Positions 8,801-16,195 of a stretch of 64,000 nt of DNA are shown one piece after another. The stretch comes from an uncultured Sphaerochaeta sp. (GTDB lineage: Bacteria > Spirochaetota > Spirochaetia > Sphaerochaetales > Sphaerochaetaceae). Made by a program: the position numbers and the translations under genes. The notes under the pieces were generated by a model, which saw nothing but the letters and a program-made list of their open reading frames with translations, searched no databases and was not told the origin of the DNA. Position 1 is the stretch's first letter. The number at the start of each line of letters is the position of its first letter. The DNA lies in NCBI RefSeq assembly GCF_963677315.1, contig NZ_OY781939.1, positions 124,001 to 188,000 on the forward strand, written 5' to 3'.

Positions 8801-10916
8801 AATAGCTAAAAAGCAAACTGATTTAAGTAGAAAGAATCTCAAATTCATATTTGATTATATTCTAAAAAACAGCAACAATGTTGCTCCCTTAGCGGTTTTA
8901 ACAAGCGTTGCCATTGCTTATCCAAGGGAAGTCGAAGAAGCGATATTGCCGTTATTAACGGTCAGAGAATTCTATGAGTGGGATTTACATCGAGCACTTC
9001 AAGAAAATTCAGTCCTTTCACCAAGGGATAATGATATTCCTTTAGCACAAGAAGAACGCTGGGAATCTAATCAGCTCAAACATAGAAAACAATATTCAAG
9101 GGGTTTGCTCGATTTTATTGTGAATTATCAATTTAATAATGGAAATCTTAACAATCAAATATTCAACATCTTTGATAAACTTCGAGCAAATATCAATGAA
9201 AATGATATTTTATGGAAAAAGCAACTGAATGAAATCGACATACGAAATTGGGAAGTAAAAGCGTATGATGAAACAGAAAGTAGATTTGTAATTCAACCTA
9301 AATATGAAAAAGAAGTCGTTGAATATATTGATTCACAGAAGGAAGATATTGTTGCTATAAATACCTCAGCCTCATATTCGTCGCTAATTTCAAAAGCGCA
9401 GAAGAATGAGGAAGGAATGAGTTATGAGAAATGGGTGGAATGTTATACGTATTATTTCAATCCCAAAAATTTAGATTTCCTATATGGTAGACCGGTAACT
9501 CTTGCTGTTCTTGGTTTAGATGTATTTTCAAATTCAATTTCCGATATTCAAAAGGAATGGTGTTTGGACACAATTGTCAGTTCAATTATGGCTATATTAA
9601 AAGATACATTCACGAGAAATTATGAAATAAACAAAAGTTATAGTCTTTTGGAAAAGGAATTGGCTTTATCATCATTCCACTTACTCATGCAAAATTCTGG
9701 GGATGAAGAAGATAATAAAGAAATTTTAGTTATGATCATTTATATGCTTTTTGCTCCTTTTGCCAACCATGATATAGTTACAAACACAAAATATATTAGA
9801 GAAATATTCTTCAAAAAATATCCTAAGGAAGCAAAAAGTATTTGGCTTGCCCTAATTAAATATTCCAATTTCAAGAAAAATATTCCTCAATTCTATAGAA
9901 ATCAAGATGAGACGGTCCTAAAGGAAGCACAAGAAAAAGAATATGAATTTGTTGACCAAATATTATCTAATGATGATTTGAAGTTAGACATTTCGGAAAT
10001 TAATTTAGAAAATTGTGTAGGAGATTTACTTGCAAGAGCGTTTGTAATTACACCTTATTACACTGAGGATAGTGATTACTGGGAATTTATAAATCACTTA
10101 TTACCAATTGTTCTATGTGATTTAACAAAAGAGAAAGACTACTCTTATAATATGATTAAAGAATCTCGACAATTCAGTGATGAATTAATTTTGGCTATCG
10201 AACAATATCTTGCAAATATATTCTTGAATGCAAATTTAAAATTTTCGAAACCTATTTTTACAGAATTGATCAATTCGTTATCAAGTTTTAAACAAACACA
10301 ATTATATGGGCGAAATGACTTAGTTGATTTCGTAAATTCCACCTTGAATTATTTTGTTTTAAATTTATATGATAATGGAAACTTAAAAATTGACCAAACT
10401 CAATATAACCAACAACAAAGTAATTTTTGGAATTTATGGGAAGATCTTTTTAATCTATTACCGATTGGTGACAAACATCCACTTATTCAAATACTTCTGC
10501 TAGATATTAGATATCTACTATGGGACTTCAATGGCAAGCCAGATGAAAGTGCCTGGATCGTCTTAAATGGAAAAAAGGATTTTTATAAAAAAATACTTCT
10601 TGAAAAAGGGAAAAGCAATACCATGTCTGTAATAAATGTATTTTCTACAATTGGAGGAAAAGAATTTTTACCTGATGGAATTAGTTGGCTAACAGAAATA
10701 TTCAAATCAAATATCTCTGAATCTATGTCGTTGGCATCAGTTTCAGCAGAAAGAATGATAAAACGTCTTTTTTACAACGATATTTCGATAATAAAAAACA
10801 ATAGGACGCTTATTAATGATTATATATGGATTTTGAATCGTATGATTGATTTAGGATCGTCTAATGCATACATGTTTAGGGAAAATGTTATCACATATAA
10901 GAAGTATACAGTGTGA
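5835..10916 (+). CDS. Large STAND-type NTPase with N-terminal PD-(D/E)XK (Cap4/Mrr-like) nuclease domain; probable Avs-like antiphage protein
   Basis: A 1693-residue protein counted from ATG 5835, which has GAGGA (5826-5830) upstream; GTG 5793 and ATG 5805 in the same frame are alternatives. Residues about 1-150 have GGGGTNFE near the start, then TDDFMAIA and LLIQAKHD (about 57-79), the D...Q-x-K pattern of Cap4/Mrr-type nucleases. A P-loop GMPGIGKS lies at about 318-325, with a Walker B-like KIIFIDS at about 379-385 and SSRKYA after it, as in STAND NTPases. The remaining thousand residues are helical with no known motif, the usual place of ligand-sensing repeats. In known Avs proteins such repeats bind phage proteins, trigger oligomerisation and activate the nuclease, killing the infected cell. 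The gene is strikingly AT-rich beside its neighbours, a sign of transfer. Confidence 0.75.
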   Translation: MSTKGSVFQKGGGGTNFEQLVQTAFITTLIIRGNVPCIDSAVLSEVALQVTNRGFETDDFMAIAKTTNGEHRLLIQAKHDISFTAKNKTFKEVINAFWKDYKNTSIFDKSRDKLIIAKNGLTKDERNHLKSLFNWAKYHATETDFITEVNRIKGKKDCLDVFREVLKEANNKTALTDQELWEFLKCVDVLEYDFLNEGSVDKTYFLNLIKLSKSKSSKTTEKEIWDSIFAYVATINPNGGSVTLESIKDKDFFKNFDNTLLSPYFKAIEKLKSDSKEILRPIKTCIGIGDSQLQIPRTEVKEKILNGLSNSQITIVTGMPGIGKSAEIKNVLLKDLSTASVFVFRADQFNESTLAKVFSGQGVNETIQDILACISLIPEKIIFIDSLEKLLEADPECAFKQFLALLKEHPEIKFIASSRKYAVDLITLKFGIDKDNIDIINIQTLGEEELKLVVDKFPQLNRVIKNDKVKKLLQSPKYLDFSILAIRKTNEDYAEISLTQFKDELWNSLVVDSTNTKNGLPIKREKAFMEIAVKRAKEMRLFTKLKMSDAEAVACLENDEIVFQNNNNREYSPTHDILEDWALVKYVSSKFDDFSKPKDFFSNLETEPAIRRAFRLWVEDYLIDNSEKVNELIEAIITDQTIEKYWADELLVAAFKSDNCSSIFTFFEEELLAKNAVFFNKCLHIIKTCAKESDQVTGNMTLLLPIGSGWKEAVLFIQKHIHKLDAIRLSILNFLTDWYGRLIFQYSDIENTELEAAKSIVIYYLKQIEEENEFWQERNINNKSKDLIVLLFDLADISKEEIKQLIARAFANIENRKSWKLNAFYTAVIEGCLSGVGSQRIVKVLPELVIEIFWKYWKYVPPEEDDSLTDIFGMSVTHSLHEAECWGININHSAYPSGIYKTPAYTLLRFHPIIGLKLIIDFLNYSVEFYVKNSCEHKHDISRLKIELNEGTVVEEWAAWELWAAYRGMSVTNYVLESLLMSLEKFLLEIAKKQTDLSRKNLKFIFDYILKNSNNVAPLAVLTSVAIAYPREVEEAILPLLTVREFYEWDLHRALQENSVLSPRDNDIPLAQEERWESNQLKHRKQYSRGLLDFIVNYQFNNGNLNNQIFNIFDKLRANINENDILWKKQLNEIDIRNWEVKAYDETESRFVIQPKYEKEVVEYIDSQKEDIVAINTSASYSSLISKAQKNEEGMSYEKWVECYTYYFNPKNLDFLYGRPVTLAVLGLDVFSNSISDIQKEWCLDTIVSSIMAILKDTFTRNYEINKSYSLLEKELALSSFHLLMQNSGDEEDNKEILVMIIYMLFAPFANHDIVTNTKYIREIFFKKYPKEAKSIWLALIKYSNFKKNIPQFYRNQDETVLKEAQEKEYEFVDQILSNDDLKLDISEINLENCVGDLLARAFVITPYYTEDSDYWEFINHLLPIVLCDLTKEKDYSYNMIKESRQFSDELILAIEQYLANIFLNANLKFSKPIFTELINSLSSFKQTQLYGRNDLVDFVNSTLNYFVLNLYDNGNLKIDQTQYNQQQSNFWNLWEDLFNLLPIGDKHPLIQILLLDIRYLLWDFNGKPDESAWIVLNGKKDFYKKILLEKGKSNTMSVINVFSTIGGKEFLPDGISWLTEIFKSNISESMSLASVSAERMIKRLFYNDISIIKNNRTLINDYIWILNRMIDLGSSNAYMFRENVITYKKYTV

Positions 10917-11053
10917 TTTATACTAAATATTTCTACCCTATTTAGCGCACCATTCCGGTCTTTAGCAATCATCTTACCGATAAGTGAAAATCATAGTGAG
11001 GAGATAGTATTGCCCATTGTTAGGATGGATGAACGTACATTTGTGTAACTTCA
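10917..11053. other. Intergenic spacer between the STAND gene and the IS66 element
   Basis: AT-rich sequence with no gene, hairpin or promoter that I can support. Confidence 0.4.
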
Positions 11054-11061
11054 TTCTGAGA
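11054..11061. repeat. Left 8-bp target site duplication of the IS66 element
   Basis: TTCTGAGA lies directly before the left terminus GTAAC and is repeated exactly at 13525-13532 after the right terminus. Eight bases is the duplication length known for the IS66 family. Confidence 0.92.
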
Positions 11062-11086
11062 GTAACAGTCAAACCAACAACGCACT
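11062..11086 (+). repeat. Left terminal inverted repeat of IS66 element
   Basis: It starts GTAACAGTCAAACC; its inverted partner at 13500-13524 differs only at the fifth base. Confidence 0.9.
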
Positions 11087-11164
11087 AACCTGACACTCCT
11101 CTACCCGATATGATTGGGGCCGGAGTGTGAGATGCGTGAATTTCAAAGTTATGATGATCAAGAA

Positions 11165-12841
11165 TCAGTTGTTCTCTATAGGCCTCATGGCCTGGGAGAG
11201 CCTGTTCATCTCATCGGTGACAAGCTGCAGGTCCTCCGCCTTCACATTCCAGGGCATCAGCGGCTCGATCTGTTCGCCGGTGAGCTCAAGGTTGTCGTAT
11301 TTGGCAGCCTGCATGAAGAGATAGGCAAGATAGTTGCGGGGATTCAGTCCCTGTCTCTTGGCTGTCTCAATGAGGCTGTAGAGCAGACAGGAAGCATCGG
11401 CACCATCATTGCTGCCGTGGTTCACCCAGTTCTTGCGTCCCTGAATGTAGACTCTGATAGATTGCTCACAGTCGTTGTTGTCGATTTTCAGCTCTGCATT
11501 CTCGAAGGAAAGCAGGACCTTGTCCCACTGGTTGAGAGCATAGGAAACCGCCCGTTTCTGCACCAGGTTGATCAGGGAGGTGGTGAGGGCCGCATTCTCA
11601 AGCCAAGCATGGAAGTCGTTGAGGATCGGCATCGAAAGAGCTTTCCTCTCTTCTATGAATGCCTCCTTGGACATCTCCCCTGCGACAAGTCTTGCCCGAA
11701 GCTGGGAGTCGATCTTGTACAGCCTGGCGATCCAGGCGATGGCGGGCCCTGCAAGGTTGTGGTCCTTGGTGATCTTCTCGCAGTCCTTGAACCGTCTTGC
11801 AACATGGGCAAGGCAGACGCACCTATGGGCCTTGCCAAGGTAGGAATCATAGGCTCCGTAGCCGTCCGCCATCACCCATCCGGTGTAGTCGGTGAACATC
11901 GACAGCGGAGGGCCACCGCCCCTGCCGTCAAAATACCGGTACCAGGCGAGGTGCTCGTTGCACACCGCCCACATGTAGTTCTTCGTCTTTTCCGAACCCT
12001 GTTTTTTTGTGGTAGTTTCGTCCATATACAGAGCAGCTTGTGCGAGCACCTTCGCCCTGAACGATTCCTCGGCTGCCTTGATGCGCTCGAGGATTGCCAG
12101 CCCATAGTTGCTCATGTCCTGCCTGCTGATGTCGATGCCGTCAAGGCCGAGGGCCTTGCTCAGCCGGTTGTGCGGAACATGCAGTCCGTATTTCTGGTAG
12201 GCGATCTCGGCCAGCAACAGCTCACCGACCTTGGTCTTGGGAAGGAAGCGCCGGGAGCATTGCGCGCTGAGCACGAGCTCCTCATCTTTGCATTTTACCG
12301 TATACTTTCGGTTCTCGACCTCTACCAGTATGACGGCGTTGATGCGTTGGAAGTACGAGGTGTGGGTGGATGGCATCGGGCGTACTGAATAGCCCCTGCT
12401 GCGGTAATCGTCAAGCACCGACGCCTCGACATCGTTGACCAGGTTCACCACATGTGAGGCTCCTGCAAGAGGTTTCCTTCCGACACTCTTCTTCCTGTAC
12501 CCATCAATGGATTGCTGATTGGGTGAATCATCCTCTCCGGCAGACTGGGGCAGCATCTCGGGGGCGAACAGCGGCAGTGTCTCCCAATCGGGATTCTGCT
12601 TCAGCTGCTCGCTGGATTTGCCGAATTGTTGCTGGATGAGCAATTGCAGCGTCATGTGCATCTGCTCGTTCTGTTTCTGCAATTGCTGCATCATCTGTTG
12701 CATCTGGGTGAACATGAGGCTGATCTGGTCGAAGCTCATGTCCCTGGTGGGGGCAAGGGGAGCCAATACCGAGGCCGGGCTTTTCAGCCCGTCCACCAAG
12801 ATCTCGACCGTCCTTGATTTCCTGTCACCCTTGCTTTTCAT
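11165..12841 (-). CDS. tnpC: IS66-family transposase TnpC
   Basis: A 558-residue DDE-type transposase that catalyses cleavage and joining of the element ends. The N-terminus (about 30-85) has a glutamine-rich leucine-zipper-like helix (QMQQMMQQLQKQNEQ) and QQFGKSSE, typical of IS66 transposases. A zinc-finger-like region is followed by the catalytic core with YMDETT (about 280), GYGAYDSYL (about 335), CLAHVARRF (about 355) and, near the C-terminus, ENAELKIDNNDCEQSIR (about 480) containing the final acidic residue. The length is normal and there are no frameshifts. It lies last in the tnpA-tnpB-tnpC set. The long open frame antisense to it is a coding shadow. Confidence 0.96.
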   Translation of the reverse strand: MKSKGDRKSRTVEILVDGLKSPASVLAPLAPTRDMSFDQISLMFTQMQQMMQQLQKQNEQMHMTLQLLIQQQFGKSSEQLKQNPDWETLPLFAPEMLPQSAGEDDSPNQQSIDGYRKKSVGRKPLAGASHVVNLVNDVEASVLDDYRSRGYSVRPMPSTHTSYFQRINAVILVEVENRKYTVKCKDEELVLSAQCSRRFLPKTKVGELLLAEIAYQKYGLHVPHNRLSKALGLDGIDISRQDMSNYGLAILERIKAAEESFRAKVLAQAALYMDETTTKKQGSEKTKNYMWAVCNEHLAWYRYFDGRGGGPPLSMFTDYTGWVMADGYGAYDSYLGKAHRCVCLAHVARRFKDCEKITKDHNLAGPAIAWIARLYKIDSQLRARLVAGEMSKEAFIEERKALSMPILNDFHAWLENAALTTSLINLVQKRAVSYALNQWDKVLLSFENAELKIDNNDCEQSIRVYIQGRKNWVNHGSNDGADASCLLYSLIETAKRQGLNPRNYLAYLFMQAAKYDNLELTGEQIEPLMPWNVKAEDLQLVTDEMNRLSQAMRPIENN

Positions 12842-12903
12842 AGAGATAAGTATAGCAGAAAACAGGGTTTAAGTATACTACTTGTAGACAATTAGATGCA
12901 CTT

Positions 12904-13266
12904 TCAGACAGCTTTCCCAGGTCGCATCCGTACATTCTCCCAAGGGGTGAAACGACGGAAAATGTCTATACCGTCAAGCATTGCAAGCAGGTCTTCCCCA
13001 CTGATTTCCTTCACCCTCTCCTCACTGTTCGGCCAGGCGAAGGTGTAGCCGCCCACCAGTTTCTTCTGCAGCAACAGGAACCCTGTCTTGTCCCACATGA
13101 CGCACTTGATGCTGTCACGCCTCCTGCCGCAGAAGATGTACAACCCTCCCAGGGTGACGTCCATCTCCATGATGTTGGTGATGACCGACACGAATCCGTT
13201 GATACCGCGTCTTAAATCTGAGTATCCAGGGAGCAGATAGATCGGGATGCCGCTCATGTCAAGCAT
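12904..13266 (-). CDS. tnpB: IS66 accessory protein TnpB (Orf2-like)
   Basis: A 120-residue protein matching IS66 Orf2/TnpB. Conserved segments are IYLLPGYSDLRRGINGF near the N-terminus, LYIFCGRRRDSIKCVMWD in the middle and FAWPNSEERV after it. TnpB is required together with TnpC for efficient transposition of IS66 elements; its biochemical role is unclear. The ATG at 13266 overlaps the end of tnpA by 8 bases, suggesting coupled translation. It is the family-typical start, so an upstream extension to 13305 is not used. Confidence 0.93.
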   Translation of the reverse strand: MLDMSGIPIYLLPGYSDLRRGINGFVSVITNIMEMDVTLGGLYIFCGRRRDSIKCVMWDKTGFLLLQKKLVGGYTFAWPNSEERVKEISGEDLLAMLDGIDIFRRFTPWENVRMRPGKAV

Positions 13267-13453
13267 TGGCTGCCTCCTCGATCCGGATCTTCCCTTCTTC
13301 ATCAACGAGAACGTTCCCTGCTAGGCAGAATCGGTACTGGTCCGACCTGTTCCAGGGAATAGGGTCAAACCGCTTCCTTGGCCTTCCCCGGCCACGTTTG
13401 ACAGAACCGATGATCTCAACCTTGTATTGTTCGGTATTCTTGTTGGTTTCCAT
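13259..13453 (-). CDS. tnpA: Short IS66 TnpA-like protein with an AT-hook-like motif
   Basis: A 64-residue protein in the position of tnpA, the first gene of the element. It contains KRGRGRPRKRF (about 19-29), which resembles an AT-hook DNA-binding motif, and ends overlapping tnpB. It is only about half the usual length of IS66 TnpA, so it may be a reduced form in which only the DNA-binding part is kept, or an unrelated small protein at the same place. A purine-rich Shine-Dalgarno (GGAGGTG on the minus strand) precedes its ATG. Confidence 0.7.
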   Translation of the reverse strand: METNKNTEQYKVEIIGSVKRGRGRPRKRFDPIPWNRSDQYRFCLAGNVLVDEEGKIRIEEAANA

Positions 13454-13499
13454 TTTGCACCTCCGGATACGAGTCTATCGGTGCTGGGACCTCCACATC

Positions 13500-13524
13500 A
13501 GTGCGTTGTTGGTTTGACTATTAC
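13500..13524 (-). repeat. Right terminal inverted repeat of IS66 element
   Basis: Inverted partner of 11062-11086; read on the minus strand it begins GTAATAGTCAAACC. Confidence 0.9.
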
Positions 13525-13532
13525 TTCTGAGA
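13525..13532. repeat. Right 8-bp target site duplication of the IS66 element
   Basis: TTCTGAGA, identical to 11054-11061. Confidence 0.92.
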
Positions 13533-13583
13533 AGGTCATTACCGGTTTCTCTCCTTCCAAGTGGGGAAGACAGTAGACGTTAT

Positions 13584-13595
13584 TACTAATTAGTA
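13584..13595. promoter_or_regulatory. Palindrome upstream of marR gene (candidate operator)
   Basis: TACTAATTAGTA is a perfect 12-base palindrome 13 bases before the MarR start codon. MarR proteins bind such sites and usually repress their own operon. Confidence 0.5.
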
Positions 13596-13608
13596 GTATA
13601 TTGGGAAT

Positions 13609-14058
13609 ATGAAGAACAAGAAGTCGTATGGAGCCGATAATGATTTGAATTTGAAAGCCTTGGTAACACTTTCACGATGTTTCCAATCGGTGAGGCGACG
13701 CGAGATGAGGACCATCAAGCAGGTAGGTCTAACAGCAGCCCAGTTTGGAGTGCTTGAGATTCTCTACCATAAAGGAAATCTTCGTATTGGTGAGATTCTT
13801 GAAGGAACGCTCTCCACTGGCGGAAATATGACGGTGGTCATCGAGAATTTGGAAAAGACTGGATTTGTAGTGAGATACCCCGATCCTCAGGATGGAAGGG
13901 CGAGTCTCATACGTATAACCGAAAAGGGCTATAAATTGGTGGAAACCATGTTTCCCGGCCATGTAGCGAATATCGGTGGTATTTTCAGTGCATTGAGTAC
14001 AGAAGAGAAACAACAGCTTGTTGAGCTGCTGAAGAAGCTTGGTTCTTCCAATGGATGA
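13609..14058 (+). CDS. MarR-family transcriptional regulator
   Basis: A 149-residue protein with the MarR winged-helix plan: N-terminal dimerisation helix (LVTLSRCFQSVRRRE), a helix-turn-helix around 40-75 (LTAAQFGVLEILYHKGNL, then GNMTVVIENLEKTGFV) and the wing with RYPDPQDGRASLIRIT at about 84-99, where the D-x-R motif is characteristic. The protein is basic at the N-terminus and likely dimeric. A palindrome directly upstream suggests autoregulation. The next gene, a WrbA-like flavoprotein, follows within 38 bases, so the pair probably forms an operon responding to quinone, oxidative or drug stress. The leader is short, with a weak GGGA ribosome site. Confidence 0.92.
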   Translation: MKNKKSYGADNDLNLKALVTLSRCFQSVRRREMRTIKQVGLTAAQFGVLEILYHKGNLRIGEILEGTLSTGGNMTVVIENLEKTGFVVRYPDPQDGRASLIRITEKGYKLVETMFPGHVANIGGIFSALSTEEKQQLVELLKKLGSSNG

Positions 14059-14096
14059 CCAAGGAAATAGAACAATTAAATATTAGGAGTTTTGAT

Positions 14097-14705
14097 ATGG
14101 CTAAGGTAAATTTGGCAATAGTGTTTTATAGTATGGGTGGTTCGAACTATCAGATGGCAAAGTGGGCTGCCGAGGCGGCTAAGGAAGCTGGCGCTGAAGT
14201 GAAGCTGTTGAAGGTTGCAGAGCTTGCTCCTCAGTCCGCGATAGAGGAGAATCCCGCTTGGAAGGCTACCGTGGAGGCAACAAAGGATATTCCTGTTGCC
14301 ACAGTAGATGATCTTGATTGGGCCGACGCCATCATTTTCAGTACTCCAACCCGATTCGGAGTCATGGCGTCTCAGATGAAGCAATTCCTCGATACAACAG
14401 GTGGACTTTGGGCTCAAGGCAAAACTGTAAACAAGGTGGTCAGCGCAATGTCTTCGGCACAGAATCCTCATGGTGGGCAAGAGGCTACCATCCTTTCCCT
14501 CTATACGGTCATGTACCACTGGGGTGCTCTAGTAGCAGCTCCCGGGTATACAGATCCGGTATTATTCGCTGCTGGTGGAAATCCCTATGGAACTTCCGCC
14601 ACCATCGGTCAGGATGGGAAGATTGTTGGTGATATTGAACCTGCGGTCAAACATCAGGCTAAGAGAACTGTCTCCGTGGCACAGACGTTCAAGAACGGTA
14701 GATAG
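14097..14705 (+). CDS. wrbA: WrbA-like NAD(P)H:quinone oxidoreductase (flavodoxin fold)
   Basis: A 202-residue flavoprotein. The N-terminal LAIVFYSMGGSNYQMAKW is the FMN phosphate-binding loop. STPTRFGVMASQMKQFLD (about 83-100) and SSAQNPHGGQEATIL (about 120-135) are WrbA signatures that bind FMN and separate it from plain flavodoxins. The enzyme reduces quinones by two electrons in the cytoplasm and forms tetramers. The start at 14097 has AGGAG (14085-14089) at ideal spacing; an in-frame ATG at 14055 overlaps the marR stop and is less likely. It is co-transcribed with the MarR gene, its likely repressor. Confidence 0.93.
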   Translation: MAKVNLAIVFYSMGGSNYQMAKWAAEAAKEAGAEVKLLKVAELAPQSAIEENPAWKATVEATKDIPVATVDDLDWADAIIFSTPTRFGVMASQMKQFLDTTGGLWAQGKTVNKVVSAMSSAQNPHGGQEATILSLYTVMYHWGALVAAPGYTDPVLFAAGGNPYGTSATIGQDGKIVGDIEPAVKHQAKRTVSVAQTFKNGR

Positions 14706-14761
14706 AAAGAGTCATATGGTTCATTATCCCCCAAGAAGAGGGTAGTGAATGATAGATAAGG

Positions 14762-14827
14762 TACCGTACCCATATGGGCAACAAAGAAGGGAAACCCTTC
14801 TGCCCCATGGGACGGTATATTTTTTTT
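14762..14827 (+). terminator. Rho-independent terminator of the marR-wrbA operon
   Basis: A long hairpin: TACCGT (14762-14767) with ACGGTA (14812-14817), inner CCCAT/ATGGG and AGAAGGG/CCCTTCT, followed by eight T. Confidence 0.88.
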
Positions 14828-14919
14828 CAAAAATGTCGGTATTCTGAGATCTATCGACGGTGTATCCCTGCTACTTAGAAGAGGATCTTCTTTCTAGCTG
14901 CATAAGTCCAATATGATTA

Positions 14920-14941
14920 GGCCTCTTCGGAGGCCCTTTTT
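14920..14941 (+). terminator. Second rho-independent terminator, UUCG tetraloop
   Basis: GGCCTC (14920-14925), loop TTCG, GAGGCC (14930-14935), then a T run. No gene is visible between this and the previous terminator; it may be a backup or belong to a lost gene. Confidence 0.75.
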
Positions 14942-15094
14942 GGGTAGTGCTTCTCTCATTTACCATGCAACCATTTACTCTAACGGTTCGTGCAAACTTC
15001 ACTATAAAATAATGTGCTGTTTAACATATCCCATGTTGGAGAGACCTGATATATTTAATGCCTGTCTTGATCATCGAGTAGAAGAAAACCCAGA

Positions 15095-15805
15095 TTATTC
15101 AGATATATTAAAAGAAATAGTATCGGGGTTGCATCCGGCTTTGGCAAATCTGAGATAGTACAATGCATCAGTAAAAGTACCATCTTGCAGACTGATTGAG
15201 TACTCGCCGGCAGGCACATTCTCATCTTCAGCATGACAGTCAGTAAAACTGAATTCCAATGGAGAGCCATCCATTGCAAATAGCAGGAAGTCGTTTGCAG
15301 TTAAATCGGTCATTCTCTCACTACTTTCTGAAGAAATCGTTTCCAATACTGAGAAATTGATTTCAGTTGTATCTTTAAAAATCACATTAACCTCTGTATC
15401 GTTTTCGTTACTCCTGCTTGCAAATGTAAATGATTCAGTCTCAGCAATAATTGTTGGAGATAGATGATCGCCTGTATACATCTTAAAAATATATTCTCCA
15501 GTATGATCAAAATCAGTAAGCATTACCAAAGTAAGGGAATCAGAAGTCAAATCGAGCAAACCGTAATGTGCAATTCGGTTAGGACTTTCCTCATCAGTAA
15601 ATACATCTACCTCATACTCCGTAGAAGAAAAAGTAATAGTACGTGGAGGGGTAAAAGTGAAATCTCTGGTAAATTCTATTGTGAGACTATCTTTTCCTAC
15701 TGAATAATCCGAAATTCCGAATTCTGCGAGATTTTCAGCCTCTTTACATCCGCTAATCATCACTATCACAAGGATTGCCAGGAGAGCTACGTATTGCTTC
15801 TTCAT
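15095..15805 (-). CDS. Hypothetical lipoprotein
   Basis: A 236-residue secreted protein. A lysine-start signal (MKKQYVALLAILVIVMISGC) gives a lipobox ending at Cys20. The mature part is acidic with alternating beta-type segments (for example DSLTIEFTRDFTF and RTITFSSTEYEVDVF), compatible with an immunoglobulin-like or beta-sandwich fold, and it has two cysteines near the end. ATG 15805 has AGAGAGG at 7-base spacing; the ATG two codons upstream is too close to that site. The family was not recognised. It stands alone. Confidence 0.75.
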   Translation of the reverse strand: MKKQYVALLAILVIVMISGCKEAENLAEFGISDYSVGKDSLTIEFTRDFTFTPPRTITFSSTEYEVDVFTDEESPNRIAHYGLLDLTSDSLTLVMLTDFDHTGEYIFKMYTGDHLSPTIIAETESFTFASRSNENDTEVNVIFKDTTEINFSVLETISSESSERMTDLTANDFLLFAMDGSPLEFSFTDCHAEDENVPAGEYSISLQDGTFTDALYYLRFAKAGCNPDTISFNISE

Positions 15806-16195
15806 AATCATACCTCTCTTCTGATGTATCTTCTATAGGCCCTTTTAACTATATCACGAAGGTAGATATTACTTACAATAATTTGCAGCAAATGATGTCG
15901 TTGACCGGTGAAACTGTGAACAAGGTTTTCAGAACTAGTACAATTGGTGAAGCAAATACCTATGTATATGAGCTTTGAAACCATCTAGAATCGTAAGAAA
16001 ACAAACCTTTGTAATAAGATAACTAACCTTTTCTCTCCTTTCTCGAGATTTGGCTTGAAAGCGTAAGATATCTTACCAAACTCAATAGAATACCTCATGT
16101 ACTTCTGACATACCCGACCTTAGGATTTTATTACTAGATGCGGCGTTGCCGCAAAAAAACAATCTATTTTTATGATTCCTTAAAAGGAGGGACAC
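15806..16195. other. Intergenic region ahead of the sugar ABC operon
   Basis: No gene is seen. It must hold the promoters of the minus-strand lipoprotein and of the ABC operon, but I could not identify convincing boxes. A small GCGGC/GCCGC hairpin is at 16141-16153 and a strong AAAAGGAGGG ribosome site lies before 16196. Confidence 0.5.

Larger units (their letters stand above)
11062..13524 (-). mobile_element. Intact IS66-family insertion sequence, 2463 bp
   Basis: The element is bounded by 25-bp terminal inverted repeats (11062-11086 and 13500-13524) that begin with GTAA and differ at only one position. They are flanked by perfect 8-bp target duplications. It carries three genes in the order tnpA, tnpB, tnpC on the minus strand, the classical IS66 layout. 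It is clearly more GC-rich than the adjacent STAND gene. All genes are open, so the element may be active. A potential hairpin (GACACTCC/GGAGTGTG, about 11092-11127) just inside the left end may block read-through. Confidence 0.95.

Noticed and set aside
11114..12388. A 424-codon plus-strand open frame
   Set aside because: It lies fully antisense to the IS66 transposase, which has strong family motifs; the frame has no motif and is a GC-driven shadow.
11054..13532. att site repeat of the tRNA 3' end near the island's right edge
   Set aside because: No second copy of the tRNA-Val 3' segment was found in the window, so integration at the tRNA is only inferred.
16141..16153. GCGGC-GTT-GCCGC hairpin followed by A7
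   Set aside because: Neither strand has T residues after the stem, so it is not a terminator; kept only as a note in the intergenic entry.
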